37,655 bases of DNA, from positions 1-37,655 of the forward strand of contig JAIEQL010000033.1 in assembly GCA_019747735.1 (NCBI GenBank), written 5' to 3'. The position numbers and the translations under genes are program-made. The DNA is from Chthoniobacterales bacterium. Its GTDB lineage: Bacteria > Verrucomicrobiota > Verrucomicrobiia > Chthoniobacterales > UBA6821. Positions 8,861 to 20,233 of this stretch are shown piece after piece; within the stretch, counting starts at the first letter, position 1; each line of letters starts with the position of its first letter. The notes beneath the pieces are model-generated. The model was not told the DNA's origin. It saw nothing but the letters and a program-made list of their open reading frames with translations, and did not search any database.

Positions 8861-9722
8861 CTGGGCGATTAAAACGCTTTTACGAAACAAAAGTCATTTT
8901 CCAATTCTCGCAGGATTTTTATCGGAGCTTCTTCACACGGATGTAGAAATTAAGTCTCTCTTGGAAAGCGAATCAAACAAAAAGCACGCCAAGGATAAAT
9001 CGAATCGTGTTGATGTGCTAGCCGAGCTCAAGAGCGGAGAGAAGGTTATCATTGAGGTGCAGTGTGCTCACCAATGGGACTTTTTATCGCGCATGTTGTA
9101 TGGTGTTTCCAAAGTTGTCGTCGAGCACCTCAAAGAAGGAGAAGAGTATGGCACCATGCCACGGGTGATTTCCGTCAATATCGTCTATTTTGATTTAGGT
9201 CACGGTGAAGATTATATTTATCATGGAACAACTGATTTTAAAGGCATCCACAAGAAAGATATTTTGCAGCTGAGTCCTCAAGAAAAAGAACACTATCCTC
9301 CGCGCATCGATCAGATCTCCAAAGTATTTCCAGAATATTATGTTTTGAAAGTCAGTGAGTTTGATTTGAAAATAAAAGATACACTCGATGAGTGGATCTA
9401 TGCGTTACAACAATCGGAGGTTCGACCTGAATTCAAGGCCAAGGGAATTCAAGAAGCAGGCGATCAATTAAACATTCTTCAACTTTCAGATGCTGAACGT
9501 ACCGAGTATGAGCGTTATGTCGGTGACAACAGAAACGAGAAGAGTGTGTGGCGCACGTACTACAGCGATGGGAAACGAGAAGGGCTTACGGAGGGGGTTG
9601 CTAAAGGGCGTGTCGAAGGAAAAACAGAAATGATCCTCAATCTGTATCGCTTGGGATTTCCGATAGAACAGATTGCTGCTGCGGCTCAGCTTTCGCTCGA
9701 ACAAGTTAAGGAAATTTTGTAA
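8832..9722 (+). CDS. PD-(D/E)XK nuclease-family transposase (PF12784-like)
   Basis: A 296-residue protein of the second Rpn-related family. Nuclease residues are visible as Asp61 in NRVDVLAELKSGE and Glu75-Val-Gln77 in VIIEVQCAH, followed by a conserved aromatic block WDFLSRMLYG. The C-terminus has YYSDGKREGLTEGVAKGRVE and an ending helix-turn LGFPIEQIAAAAQLSLEQVKEIL, both characteristic. I chose ATG 8832 (MKTKKLIQFDWAIKTLL), because the 30 bp before it are remnant M16 sequence in another frame. It is unlike the nuclease at 7442 in primary sequence apart from the catalytic pattern, so the two are not simple duplicates. Confidence 0.85.
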   Translation: MKTKKLIQFDWAIKTLLRNKSHFPILAGFLSELLHTDVEIKSLLESESNKKHAKDKSNRVDVLAELKSGEKVIIEVQCAHQWDFLSRMLYGVSKVVVEHLKEGEEYGTMPRVISVNIVYFDLGHGEDYIYHGTTDFKGIHKKDILQLSPQEKEHYPPRIDQISKVFPEYYVLKVSEFDLKIKDTLDEWIYALQQSEVRPEFKAKGIQEAGDQLNILQLSDAERTEYERYVGDNRNEKSVWRTYYSDGKREGLTEGVAKGRVEGKTEMILNLYRLGFPIEQIAAAAQLSLEQVKEIL

Positions 9723-9785
9723 CTGCCAAGGTAGCCACAGGTCACTTTGAACTTTTTGCGAACTGTGATTCCCGCCTACGCGAGA

Positions 9786-10340
9786 ATGACGTGCCAACTG
9801 CGAACTAACTACCAACAGGCGGTTGGTAGTTACGGTTTTTCCTTACTCGAAGTCGTCCTAGCGCTGGCTCTTTTTGGAATGGTCGTTTTGGGAGTTCTAG
9901 AATTTTTTCCTCAAGCCTATCGGCTAGAAAGTCAGTCCCAACAAGCCACACACAGCATTTTTATTGCAGAGGGCATTCTCAATATTTTAAAAGCAACCGC
10001 TCCTCAAGGTGTGTTAGCCACTGGTCCAGATTGGAAAAATAGCTCCAGCGATGTTCTCTTTTTTTCGCTAACTTCTTCCTCAACATACTTTGTTGCCTAC
10101 GATAATAGCGATCAACCGCGGCGCATTGTGGCTTTGGAAGAGTACAACAAGCCATTCCATGAAGAAGGGGTGAGTTCTTTAGCATCTATCATCGTTACTC
10201 CTCAAAAGGACTCTCCAGGGTTATCACAGGTCGATATCACCATCGCAACTCCTGCAAATGTTGCAGAGAAAGAGCGCCATCATCTGGAGTTTTCTCTTTT
10301 GCTTTCTACGTTGTCTCCTCATGAAAGTATCGCAGAATAA
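9786..10340 (+). CDS. Type II pseudopilin (GspI-like; cassette B-like)
   Basis: The prepilin signal is SYG followed by FSLLEVVLALALFGMVVLGV, with Glu at +5 and a strongly hydrophobic helix. From ATG 9786 the protein has 184 residues; a TTG at 9747 is possible but would translate a palindromic ATTCCCGC repeat. The leader MTCQLRTNYQQAVGSYG is partly encoded by a perfect palindrome (9806-9832). The remainder is a small pilin-like soluble domain. Predicted location is the inner membrane, after processing by prepilin peptidase. The 3' end overlaps the next pseudopilin gene by 20 bp, which supports one operon. Confidence 0.75.
   Translation: MTCQLRTNYQQAVGSYGFSLLEVVLALALFGMVVLGVLEFFPQAYRLESQSQQATHSIFIAEGILNILKATAPQGVLATGPDWKNSSSDVLFFSLTSSSTYFVAYDNSDQPRRIVALEEYNKPFHEEGVSSLASIIVTPQKDSPGLSQVDITIATPANVAEKERHHLEFSLLLSTLSPHESIAE
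9806..9832. repeat. Perfect palindrome in the pseudopilin leader
   Basis: The arms TAACTACCAAC (9806-9816) and GTTGGTAGTTA (9822-9832) are perfect complements around a 5-bp loop. Similar ACTACCAACGT/ACGTTGGTAGT arms occur at 7334-7346, 15866-15890, 19918-19928 and 20223-20233, so this is a dispersed motif. Here it codes for part of the prepilin leader (TNYQQAVGSY). Confidence 0.8.
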
Positions 10341-11010
10341 AAGAGCTTTTTCGCTTCTCGAAGTGCTCGTTTCGATAAGCCTACTTCTGCTTCTCCTGTT
10401 ATTGCTTGTGGTGGCAAGTAACACAGCACTGAATTTCTGGCACCGCTCCCAAGATCAGGTAAAGAGCTCTTTGGAAGCTCGTGCAGCTTTGCAGATAATA
10501 ACTAGCGATCTTCGTTCAGCGGTTTTATCCGCGAGTGACACGCTTTCAAAAAACTATTTTTTTGTTAGCTCTGATCCGCAATCCGAAAACAGTTGTCTTT
10601 TTTTTCTTGCAACACTTCCTCCTGAAAAAAGAAATCCTTCTGACTTAGGAGATCTGTGCGCTGTTGGTTATTTTGTAAGTAGTGAAAAAACAACGCGCGA
10701 TCAGCTTGTTCATCACCTCTACCGTTTTTCTCTTCCTAGTAACACAACCGCTCAAGCATTAAGAGAAAGGAATCTTTTGGAACTTTGCATGCTCACTGCC
10801 TCTGCGACCAATCCTCTCTGTGAGCGTATCGCCTCTAATATTACCCACTTTCAAACAACAGCTATTTGGTATGAAGAAAAACAGTTTTCTATCGATAGAA
10901 AACAAACTCCACCTTCTCTTGTTGAAATCGTCTTGGAAATAGTATCGCAGCCTTCTTCTAGGAAAAAAGGAATTAAGAATTGGAGAACTATCGTAGCGTT
11001 GCATGAGTAG
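10321..11010 (+). CDS. Type II pseudopilin (GspJ-like; cassette C-like)
   Basis: From ATG 10321 the protein has 229 residues: leader MKVSQNKRA, then FSLLEVLVSISLLLLLLLLL, a class III prepilin signal (Ala at -1, Glu at +5). The soluble domain includes RAALQIITSDLRSAVLSA, the residues after the helix resembling GspJ-type minor pseudopilins, and late Cys residues (LLELCMLTA, LCERIA). An upstream in-frame start at 10258 exists but would lie far inside the preceding gene. It overlaps its neighbours by 20 bp (upstream) and 8 bp (downstream), so translation is probably coupled. Predicted role: tip or minor component of a type II-like pseudopilus. Confidence 0.75.
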   Translation: MKVSQNKRAFSLLEVLVSISLLLLLLLLLVVASNTALNFWHRSQDQVKSSLEARAALQIITSDLRSAVLSASDTLSKNYFFVSSDPQSENSCLFFLATLPPEKRNPSDLGDLCAVGYFVSSEKTTRDQLVHHLYRFSLPSNTTAQALRERNLLELCMLTASATNPLCERIASNITHFQTTAIWYEEKQFSIDRKQTPPSLVEIVLEIVSQPSSRKKGIKNWRTIVALHE

Positions 11011-13633
11011 ACTTAGAAGCTCCTCTGGCTCTGCGCTCCTCCTGCTCTTGCTCTTCATGGCGCTCTTGAGCTTTTTATGCTTTTTTTTGACTCAAACGCT
11101 CTCTCTTGAAAAACGAACAACGCTCTCTCTTGCCAGTTCTTATGAGGCTTCTGAGGCTGCAGAATCAGGACTAAATGCAGCAATCTCACAGCTTTTGTTA
11201 GCAACCAGTAATCATCCTGGTTTTTTAGTGGGAGTAACAAATCTTGCTTCCTCGACAGCACCACTCCTCATGATAGGAGCAACAAACCTGACTAATCCTG
11301 AACAGGTAACGTTATTGATTTCAGGAAGTGATTTTTCTAACTCGGTAGATGTGAACAAAAATCATTCGATCGCTGCTACAGGAAGTTACAATGCCCCTTG
11401 GGTTGTGATCACTAATGCAGAAGGTCGCCCTGTGGCCCGTTATGCCTATGTTGTTTTAGATGAGCAAGCACGCCTCAATCCGATATTACATCAAGGATTT
11501 CCTCGGACTGATCCTCTCAATTGGGATCAAGGAGCTCGGGTTATTTCTCTGACTTTGAGTAACGCTCTTTTGCTCAGTCCAGAAGAAGCCGATCAAGCAC
11601 GCTCTCTTTCTTCTTCTACGGTCACGCTAGAAGGATTTGAAAAGGTTTTCACTAATCAAGAGGCTTACAATGTTAAAAAAGTTTTTCTGACAACAGCTGC
11701 TGTAGCTCTTCCTGACTTGATTCCAGCATCTCTCCCTGAAGGAGGCACTCCCAAGTATGATCTTAATGAGCTAGCCACGAATCCCATTTATGGAGTTACC
11801 TCTTCCGATCGCGCTCTCTATATTGCTGCTATCATCGATCGCAACTTTCCTCATTTTAAAGAACGCGACCCCTCACTTCTTGGATTGTCTGCTGGTGAGC
11901 AGCGGCGTTATCTCAATCGTTTGGCTGCCTGTATTGTTGATTATATTTCTCCTGATACTGCTCCAACACTGATTAATGGAGGCGAGCCAGCAGGACAAAG
12001 CTTGACGCCTCTTGTCACTCAAACAGCCGAGCGATGCCGTTTGCTGGAGAGAACCAGTAACAGCGTTACGATTGAAAACCAATACTTCGTCCAAGTTTGG
12101 AATCCTTATACGAAGGCTATTCCAGCAGGAGGTGTAGCAACGTTTTCATTACACAACCGTCAGCGGTTGCTTTTTGGAGATGCGCCAGCAACGCCTTTTG
12201 AGGATTACGTGCAGCAGGCAGTCATGATGAGTTCCTTGCGCCCTAATGAATCCTCCGTGATTGCTTTTCCATCAGTAACTCAAACATGGAGTTCTTTGAC
12301 CAATGTACCGCCTCATCTTCATCCTCACTGGGAAGAAGGGCCTGAAGGAAATGCTGATCCCACCCAACATCAGGCATTCACTTTTTCTTGGAATGGCGCT
12401 CTGGTAACAATGAGTCGTCGTCCTCCCGTCGCTCCAGGCCTGTCTCAAGGAGGTTTAGAACATGATGAAGCCTCTCTCGCTGATGCTTTCAATTATTGGC
12501 AATGCAATTTTATTCCGACCGAAGAAGATCATTCAGGACATTTTCGATTTGTAGGAGATCCTCGTGAAACTTATTTGAGCAACTATCTTTGGAAATCCTA
12601 TTCAAGTGCTAAAAGTTATCTGGAAAACACTCGTTGGAAAGGGGCCATGAGCGACGCAAGTCCAGAGCGGATTTTTAGCCCAACTACGACCTGGATTCAT
12701 CGTGACTTGGTGCCACTCAATCCTCCTAGAGGTAATAAACCGAGCTCGTTAGCGATGACTCCCGATGAAGTTCCTTCTCCTTACAATGAAGCTTGTGATG
12801 CCATGATGGCTCCGCTTGTATTGCGCAAAGGAGCGATGAATTCCATCGTAGAATTGGGAAATATTAATGATCCGGCCCAAGCTGATGATATAGGGGCCGC
12901 TCCCAATGCAGGTTCCAGTCATAGTAAAAGTAGCATCTATGCCTCAGGAGGTGGTCGAACGTTACGTATCGGACAGCCAGAATTTTCTTATTGGGATGTT
13001 CCAGAAAAGCGAGCTATCAATCTCATCGATCTTTTTACTGTAGCAACAACGAATAACCCTTCGGCAACAGTTATTAAAACTGCTGTCACAAAGGGAGTCT
13101 CCTCTTCCATTATCTGGCGAGAAGGACTCATCAACGTCAACACCGCTCCTCATGAAGTGCTGACAGCCCTTTTCTACGGCATCAAACCTACCTCCGATGA
13201 GCGCTTTACCAACTCCACTATCACTTCCGCAACCGCGGAAGAGCTGGCCACCTTCCTGGAAGAGCATCGTCCTTATGAGAAGCTTTCTGATTTGAGGATC
13301 ATCACGCCACTGCTTGCCAATGCGATGACTTATACTCCTTCTCTTTCTGTCAATGTTTCAGGAGAAAATTTAGCAGCAGTCTTCGATCGCGCACGAGAGG
13401 AAGGTTTTGGAAAAATAATTTCTCTCTGCAGTGTCCAGTCGCGTGCTTTCCGTATTTATATTCTAGGCCAATCGCTCAACGCTGCTGGAAAGGAGTTGGG
13501 AGAGGCACTGCTGGAAGCCGCTGTGGTTTTGCTTCCGCAGAAAAAAAGAACAGTCTCTGAAGCGAGTGTTCATGAGGGTGAAGAGGAAGAGATACTTGTT
13601 CCTGTTGTTCAAAAGCGAGAGTGGTTGAGGTAA
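11003..13633 (+). CDS. Long GspK-like / Verru_Chthon cassette A-like protein
   Basis: An 876-residue protein with one N-terminal hydrophobic helix (SALLLLLLFMALLSFLCFFL, about 10-30) and then a helix like that of PilX/GspK proteins (SYEASEAAESGLNAAI). A GspK-like feature near the C-terminus is GLINVNTAPHEVLTALFYGI, and LDEQARLNPI early on. It is far longer than GspK (about 300 residues), and its length, order and companions resemble protein A of the Verru_Chthon cassette defined in Verrucomicrobium and Chthoniobacter. ATG 11003 overlaps the upstream stop by 8 bp. No Glu +5 prepilin signal is obvious, as in GspK. Predicted location: inner membrane with a large periplasmic domain. No secretion ATPase or secretin gene is in the window. 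Confidence 0.7.
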   Translation: MSRLRSSSGSALLLLLLFMALLSFLCFFLTQTLSLEKRTTLSLASSYEASEAAESGLNAAISQLLLATSNHPGFLVGVTNLASSTAPLLMIGATNLTNPEQVTLLISGSDFSNSVDVNKNHSIAATGSYNAPWVVITNAEGRPVARYAYVVLDEQARLNPILHQGFPRTDPLNWDQGARVISLTLSNALLLSPEEADQARSLSSSTVTLEGFEKVFTNQEAYNVKKVFLTTAAVALPDLIPASLPEGGTPKYDLNELATNPIYGVTSSDRALYIAAIIDRNFPHFKERDPSLLGLSAGEQRRYLNRLAACIVDYISPDTAPTLINGGEPAGQSLTPLVTQTAERCRLLERTSNSVTIENQYFVQVWNPYTKAIPAGGVATFSLHNRQRLLFGDAPATPFEDYVQQAVMMSSLRPNESSVIAFPSVTQTWSSLTNVPPHLHPHWEEGPEGNADPTQHQAFTFSWNGALVTMSRRPPVAPGLSQGGLEHDEASLADAFNYWQCNFIPTEEDHSGHFRFVGDPRETYLSNYLWKSYSSAKSYLENTRWKGAMSDASPERIFSPTTTWIHRDLVPLNPPRGNKPSSLAMTPDEVPSPYNEACDAMMAPLVLRKGAMNSIVELGNINDPAQADDIGAAPNAGSSHSKSSIYASGGGRTLRIGQPEFSYWDVPEKRAINLIDLFTVATTNNPSATVIKTAVTKGVSSSIIWREGLINVNTAPHEVLTALFYGIKPTSDERFTNSTITSATAEELATFLEEHRPYEKLSDLRIITPLLANAMTYTPSLSVNVSGENLAAVFDRAREEGFGKIISLCSVQSRAFRIYILGQSLNAAGKELGEALLEAAVVLLPQKKRTVSEASVHEGEEEEILVPVVQKREWLR

Positions 13634-13678
13634 GTAAGGCTTTATTCTCAGCTCTCTAACAATAATAGCGAACAAGCA

Positions 13679-14050
13679 TTAATCATTGGAAACATCAGAT
13701 GAACTATCGGTCAAATTTGGATCACTAGGACTTGGAGGAGCAGGAGGAGGATAAACAGGATGAATCTCGTTATATTTGATACAAGCATTGCGTACATTAT
13801 GAAAACTGGCGAGCAACGGGCCTTGCAGTTGGTTGGCGGCAGCCTGTTGACGATATAATTGAAGACGCGATCTTTGGGTCGCTATTTCTATAGCATGTGG
13901 ATGATATGCGCCAACATTTTGTACAATGTGGTTATAAAGATGACCAAAGTGAGGCTCAATATCAGTAATCGTATCAGTAAGATAAGTAAGACGATTCGGA
14001 TGGGGCAACGCTATGAAATTATGATAATTAGGAATGGGCATATCGTTCAT
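13679..14050 (-). CDS. Small protein of unknown function
   Basis: A 123-residue protein I do not recognise. It is rich in His, Asn and Tyr (NDMPIPNYHNF, IEPHFGHLYNHIVQNV), has a short helical middle (ATQRSRLQLYRQQAAANQ) and a Pro/Ser/Asp-rich tail (VYPPPAPPSPSDP). No signal peptide or membrane helix is seen. Its ATG overlaps the stop of the large exported protein upstream by 4 bp (ATGA), which supports real, coupled expression. It converges with the pseudopilin cassette 45 bp away with no obvious terminator hairpin in between. Confidence 0.55.
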   Translation of the reverse strand: MNDMPIPNYHNFIALPHPNRLTYLTDTITDIEPHFGHLYNHIVQNVGAYHPHAIEIATQRSRLQLYRQQAAANQLQGPLLASFHNVRNACIKYNEIHPVYPPPAPPSPSDPNLTDSSSDVSND

Positions 14051-15858
14051 AAATTTGAATTGAGGTAGTTTTCTAGAAATAAAACTAACTGGTTACTAGT
14101 CTTCCCTATAGTATTAGCAACACCCAAAATTTCTTTAATAGCTATCGCTTCTGCTTTTTTAGGATCAATCACAGGAGTTGCTTTTGTTAGATTGTCATAA
14201 TCAGCATCACACTTTCTAAGATCTTCATAAGCCAAATTAGATTTTTTTCTGGCCTGTAGCAGCTCGGATGAGGGATCTTGAGTACGTGATAGAAGAGTAA
14301 CTTTTCTGCTAGCAGCATGGAATTTTTTTTGCGCAATAAAATCAACCTTGTAAGATTTTAAATATTGACTCTTATGCAAAGCAGCTCCTATTTCAGCATC
14401 AGGAAAATTAAACACCTTGATAAGGTCTTTAAAATTAGTAACTGCATTATCAGCCTCATAGATAATATAGCCGGCCTCGTCATCCTCCTCTTCTAATTTG
14501 TCATAAGGCGTTGGCTCCTGCGGTATTTTTCTAGCATTGAGAATATCATCATCAATGCCAACTTGAATTTTAATCGGCCTCATGTGTTCTCGATCGATCG
14601 TTTTAAAAGCAACTTCCAATAACTGCATGCCGCTACGAGCCAGTTGTAGGGCGACTTCCTGGTTGACCGACTCTGGATTTTTGTTGATCTCAGCAAGAAG
14701 AAATTCAAAATGAGGCCTCATTTCTTGATAAGTTTGCCTATAAATCGCGGCCACTTTGCTGGATTTATCAGGATCCTCTTCTGAGATCTGATCACTCTCT
14801 GCTTCTGCAGTGAGATAGTTAAAAAAGAGATGTTTTTCAAAAAGCTGCATGGTTGAAGGCAAAGAGCTCATGAGAGCTTGCTCTTGTTGCTTATCAAGTT
14901 CCTGAGCCGTCTCCTCAGCCATGGTATGGAATAGATTTTGGAGAAATTCTTTTACCTCAGGGACAGCGTTTTTATAAACTGCTGCTACCTTATCGAGTTT
15001 GGAAATGGCTCCTATGGACAAAGGGACAAGCTTTTCAAGAGCTGATTCAATATCGGGTTTGGCAGCATGGACGATTTGATTCAGTTGTTCAGAGCGTTGA
15101 GAATCCACATCAGTAAGATCATTAATGGCTTCAACAATCGTTTCTAGATCAATGATCTTGTTTTTGAAGGCTTTAACCTTTTTTTTAAACTCCTTATCAC
15201 TTTCTGTTTTTGCTGGTTTGTTTTTTTTGAAGGTGTTCAAAGATTGAGTTTTTTTTCCCTTTTCGTTGGGTACTTCTTCGAAGTTAATTCTTGTCACTCT
15301 TGCTGAAGTCATAGGGTCCAAAACAGGACGTTCCTCTTCTAGGAAAAGGGCATCTCTAAAACTAGAAGAGGCCTTCTGCAGACGCTCCTGAGCTTTATTT
15401 CTAATCTCTGCTAGCATTGCTTGCCTTAATTGCCTTTGATTGTCTTCTTCCAATACGAAAGGACTTTTCCTTTTTTCTTCTACTGAGGCAGAAGAAGGCT
15501 CCTCCAATGACCGAGGTTGAGCATTAGGTTGAAGGGAAGAAATGTTAGGAGCACTCATAATAGGTGGGACTTTTTCTTGAGAAGAAATATTTTCGCTGCT
15601 TTCGCTGCTTTCGCTGCTTTCGCTTTTAAAGAGTACGTTCTTTACGGAAAAAAGAGAGGTTGAAGAGATTTGGGTTGGTCCAATTGAGGCGATAATCTCT
15701 CGGTCTGCTTCCTTTTGGCTATCTTCTTTTATCTTTTCCCGAGAGCTTTCCTCTGTGCTGGTTGTGTCTCCCTCTTTTCCTCTTTTCATCATAGCCATCA
15801 CCTGCAATGGGATGATTAAAAGCAGAGTTACTAAGAAAAAGAGGGGGATTTTTTTCAT
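14047..15858 (-). CDS. Large exported helical protein of unknown function
   Basis: From ATG 15858 the protein has 603 residues with a good signal peptide (MKKIPLFFLVTLLLIIPLQVMA). An upstream ATG at 15876 would add six residues that are partly encoded by a palindrome. After the signal comes a low-complexity, charged region with an SES repeat (about residues 80-92), then mostly amphipathic helix with many Lys/Glu, for example KKKVKAFKNKIIDLETIVEA. No recognised domain. It is the third gene after gyrB on this strand in a run of exported proteins (17289-14047). Secreted or periplasmic location is inferred from the signal peptide only. Confidence 0.65.
   Translation of the reverse strand: MKKIPLFFLVTLLLIIPLQVMAMMKRGKEGDTTSTEESSREKIKEDSQKEADREIIASIGPTQISSTSLFSVKNVLFKSESSESSESSENISSQEKVPPIMSAPNISSLQPNAQPRSLEEPSSASVEEKRKSPFVLEEDNQRQLRQAMLAEIRNKAQERLQKASSSFRDALFLEEERPVLDPMTSARVTRINFEEVPNEKGKKTQSLNTFKKNKPAKTESDKEFKKKVKAFKNKIIDLETIVEAINDLTDVDSQRSEQLNQIVHAAKPDIESALEKLVPLSIGAISKLDKVAAVYKNAVPEVKEFLQNLFHTMAEETAQELDKQQEQALMSSLPSTMQLFEKHLFFNYLTAEAESDQISEEDPDKSSKVAAIYRQTYQEMRPHFEFLLAEINKNPESVNQEVALQLARSGMQLLEVAFKTIDREHMRPIKIQVGIDDDILNARKIPQEPTPYDKLEEEDDEAGYIIYEADNAVTNFKDLIKVFNFPDAEIGAALHKSQYLKSYKVDFIAQKKFHAASRKVTLLSRTQDPSSELLQARKKSNLAYEDLRKCDADYDNLTKATPVIDPKKAEAIAIKEILGVANTIGKTSNQLVLFLENYLNSNL
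15591..15624. repeat. In-frame 9-bp tandem repeat
   Basis: TTTCGCTGC is repeated three times plus a partial unit. On the minus strand it encodes the SES-SES-SES run of the large exported protein. Because the unit is 9 bp, slippage changes the length without breaking the frame. Confidence 0.8.
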
Positions 15859-15865
15859 AAAGCTA

Positions 15866-15890
15866 GTCACTACCAACGTGACGTTGGTGA
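15866..15890. repeat. ACTACCAACGT-type palindrome upstream of exported protein
   Basis: TCACTACCAACGT and ACGTTGGTGA face each other across one base, giving a compact hairpin just before the start codon at 15858. It belongs to the dispersed ACTACCAACGT motif also seen at 9806-9832 and around Me2 copy B. A role in translation initiation is possible but unproven. Confidence 0.6.
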
Positions 15891-15906
15891 AAACAGTTGA
15901 GTTATG

Positions 15907-16413
15907 CTATTTGTACGCATAAACCAAGCTGGCATCTACTTTTTGGTTCTCATGAGCGCTACTTAGCGACAGCCCCACAAAGTAACTACCGCTTTTTGGT
16001 GCTAGAAAACCAGCGGCACTTTTAGCTCCCTGAGTAGTGCCTGAGTCCTTCCATGAGTCTAACTTGATGGGATGTCCTTCATGATCATAACAGGTAATTT
16101 TCAAGGCCTTGGCGGGAGGCGTTGCTGCAGCTACAAACCAATATTGATTTCCTTCAAAAAGAGTAACCTCTAGCAAAGAGGTTTCTCCTGGTGTTAAAGA
16201 AATATTCCAAACGCCATCACGATCACGAAAGCCATCGTTAATTAAAGTTCCTGAAAGATCGAGAACAGTGCGTTTGGATGCTGCAAAGAAAGTTTCTTCA
16301 TTCGATGGAAGCGGCGTCGTAGAAGTCGTCGAGGGACCCGCCGTAGAACCTGTAACAGTAATACCAAGACCGCTGAAAAGGAGAAAACAACAAACAAGAA
16401 TGAGTCGTTTCAT
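15907..16413 (-). CDS. Small exported protein, possible PPC-like beta domain
   Basis: A 168-residue protein with a signal peptide (MKRLILVCCFLLFSGLGITVTGS), a Ser/Thr/Pro linker, then a beta-rich domain. The pattern SLLEVTLFEGNQYWFVAAA, followed by ITCYDHEGHPI and GFLAPKSGSYFVGLSLS, resembles bacterial pre-peptidase C-terminal-like domains, which bind carbohydrate or act as secretion appendages. Here there is no peptidase attached. ATG at 16413 directly follows the upstream TAA with no spacer, so the genes are translationally linked. Function unknown; the domain match is by pattern only. Confidence 0.6.
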   Translation of the reverse strand: MKRLILVCCFLLFSGLGITVTGSTAGPSTTSTTPLPSNEETFFAASKRTVLDLSGTLINDGFRDRDGVWNISLTPGETSLLEVTLFEGNQYWFVAAATPPAKALKITCYDHEGHPIKLDSWKDSGTTQGAKSAAGFLAPKSGSYFVGLSLSSAHENQKVDASLVYAYK

Positions 16414-19902
<3,489 letters not shown>

Positions 19903-19917
19903 TGTGAGTAAAGAGCA

Positions 19918-20233
19918 ACTACCAACGTATAGTGGATGAAATTGAAAAGGGCACATCATAAGCTTGCTCTTTTTCCTTAAGACTGTGTTCTCATCCTTTA
20001 GGTTATCTTTGGATAGCCTAAACTCTTCGGCCTTGTCTTAAGAAAAAATTTCAGCGCTTCTAACGCGCTCTTTTCAATTTAATCCACTATAATCGAATCA
20101 GGAAGAAATTCACCACAAAGAAGACAAAGCCGCTAAAGCGACCACAAAGAACGCAAAATAAAATTTCTTATAAAAAAATTCTTTTGTGTTCTTTGTGGTG
20201 AATTTTTTTTTGAAAGGAAATGACGTTGATAGT
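19918..20233. repeat. Inverted-repeat spacer between the TPR gene and gyrB
   Basis: This is the 371-bp gap 19862-20232, which holds no gene. Outermost arms ACTACCAACGT (19918-19928) and ACGTTGATAGT (20223-20233) match in 10 of 11 bases. Inside lie the Me2 element (19928-20091) and an inverted repeat of 23 bp with one mismatch: AAATTCACCACAAAGAAGAC... at 20106-20128 and its complement at 20183-20205. A third direct copy of the CCACAAAGAA core lies at 20141-20151. The outer right arm reaches the first base of the stop codon of the TPR gene (20233-20235). Confidence 0.8.
19928..20091. mobile_element. Me2 element, copy B (MITE-like, TATA ends)
   Basis: A 164-bp element, same length as copy A (3043-3206) and inverted relative to it. 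Terminal repeats: TATAGTGGATGAAATTGAAA at the left, complement of TATAGTGGATTAAATTGAAA at the right. The internal blocks GGCCTTGTCTTAAG and GTTCTCATCC match copy A (reverse complement) with many substitutions, so both copies are old. Non-coding. Confidence 0.8.

Noticed and set aside
9763..9790. Neisseria-type NEMIS/Correia-like element around ATTCCCGC
   Set aside because: ATTCCCGCCTACGCGAGAAT is only a short imperfect palindrome; no characteristic 26-bp ends are present.
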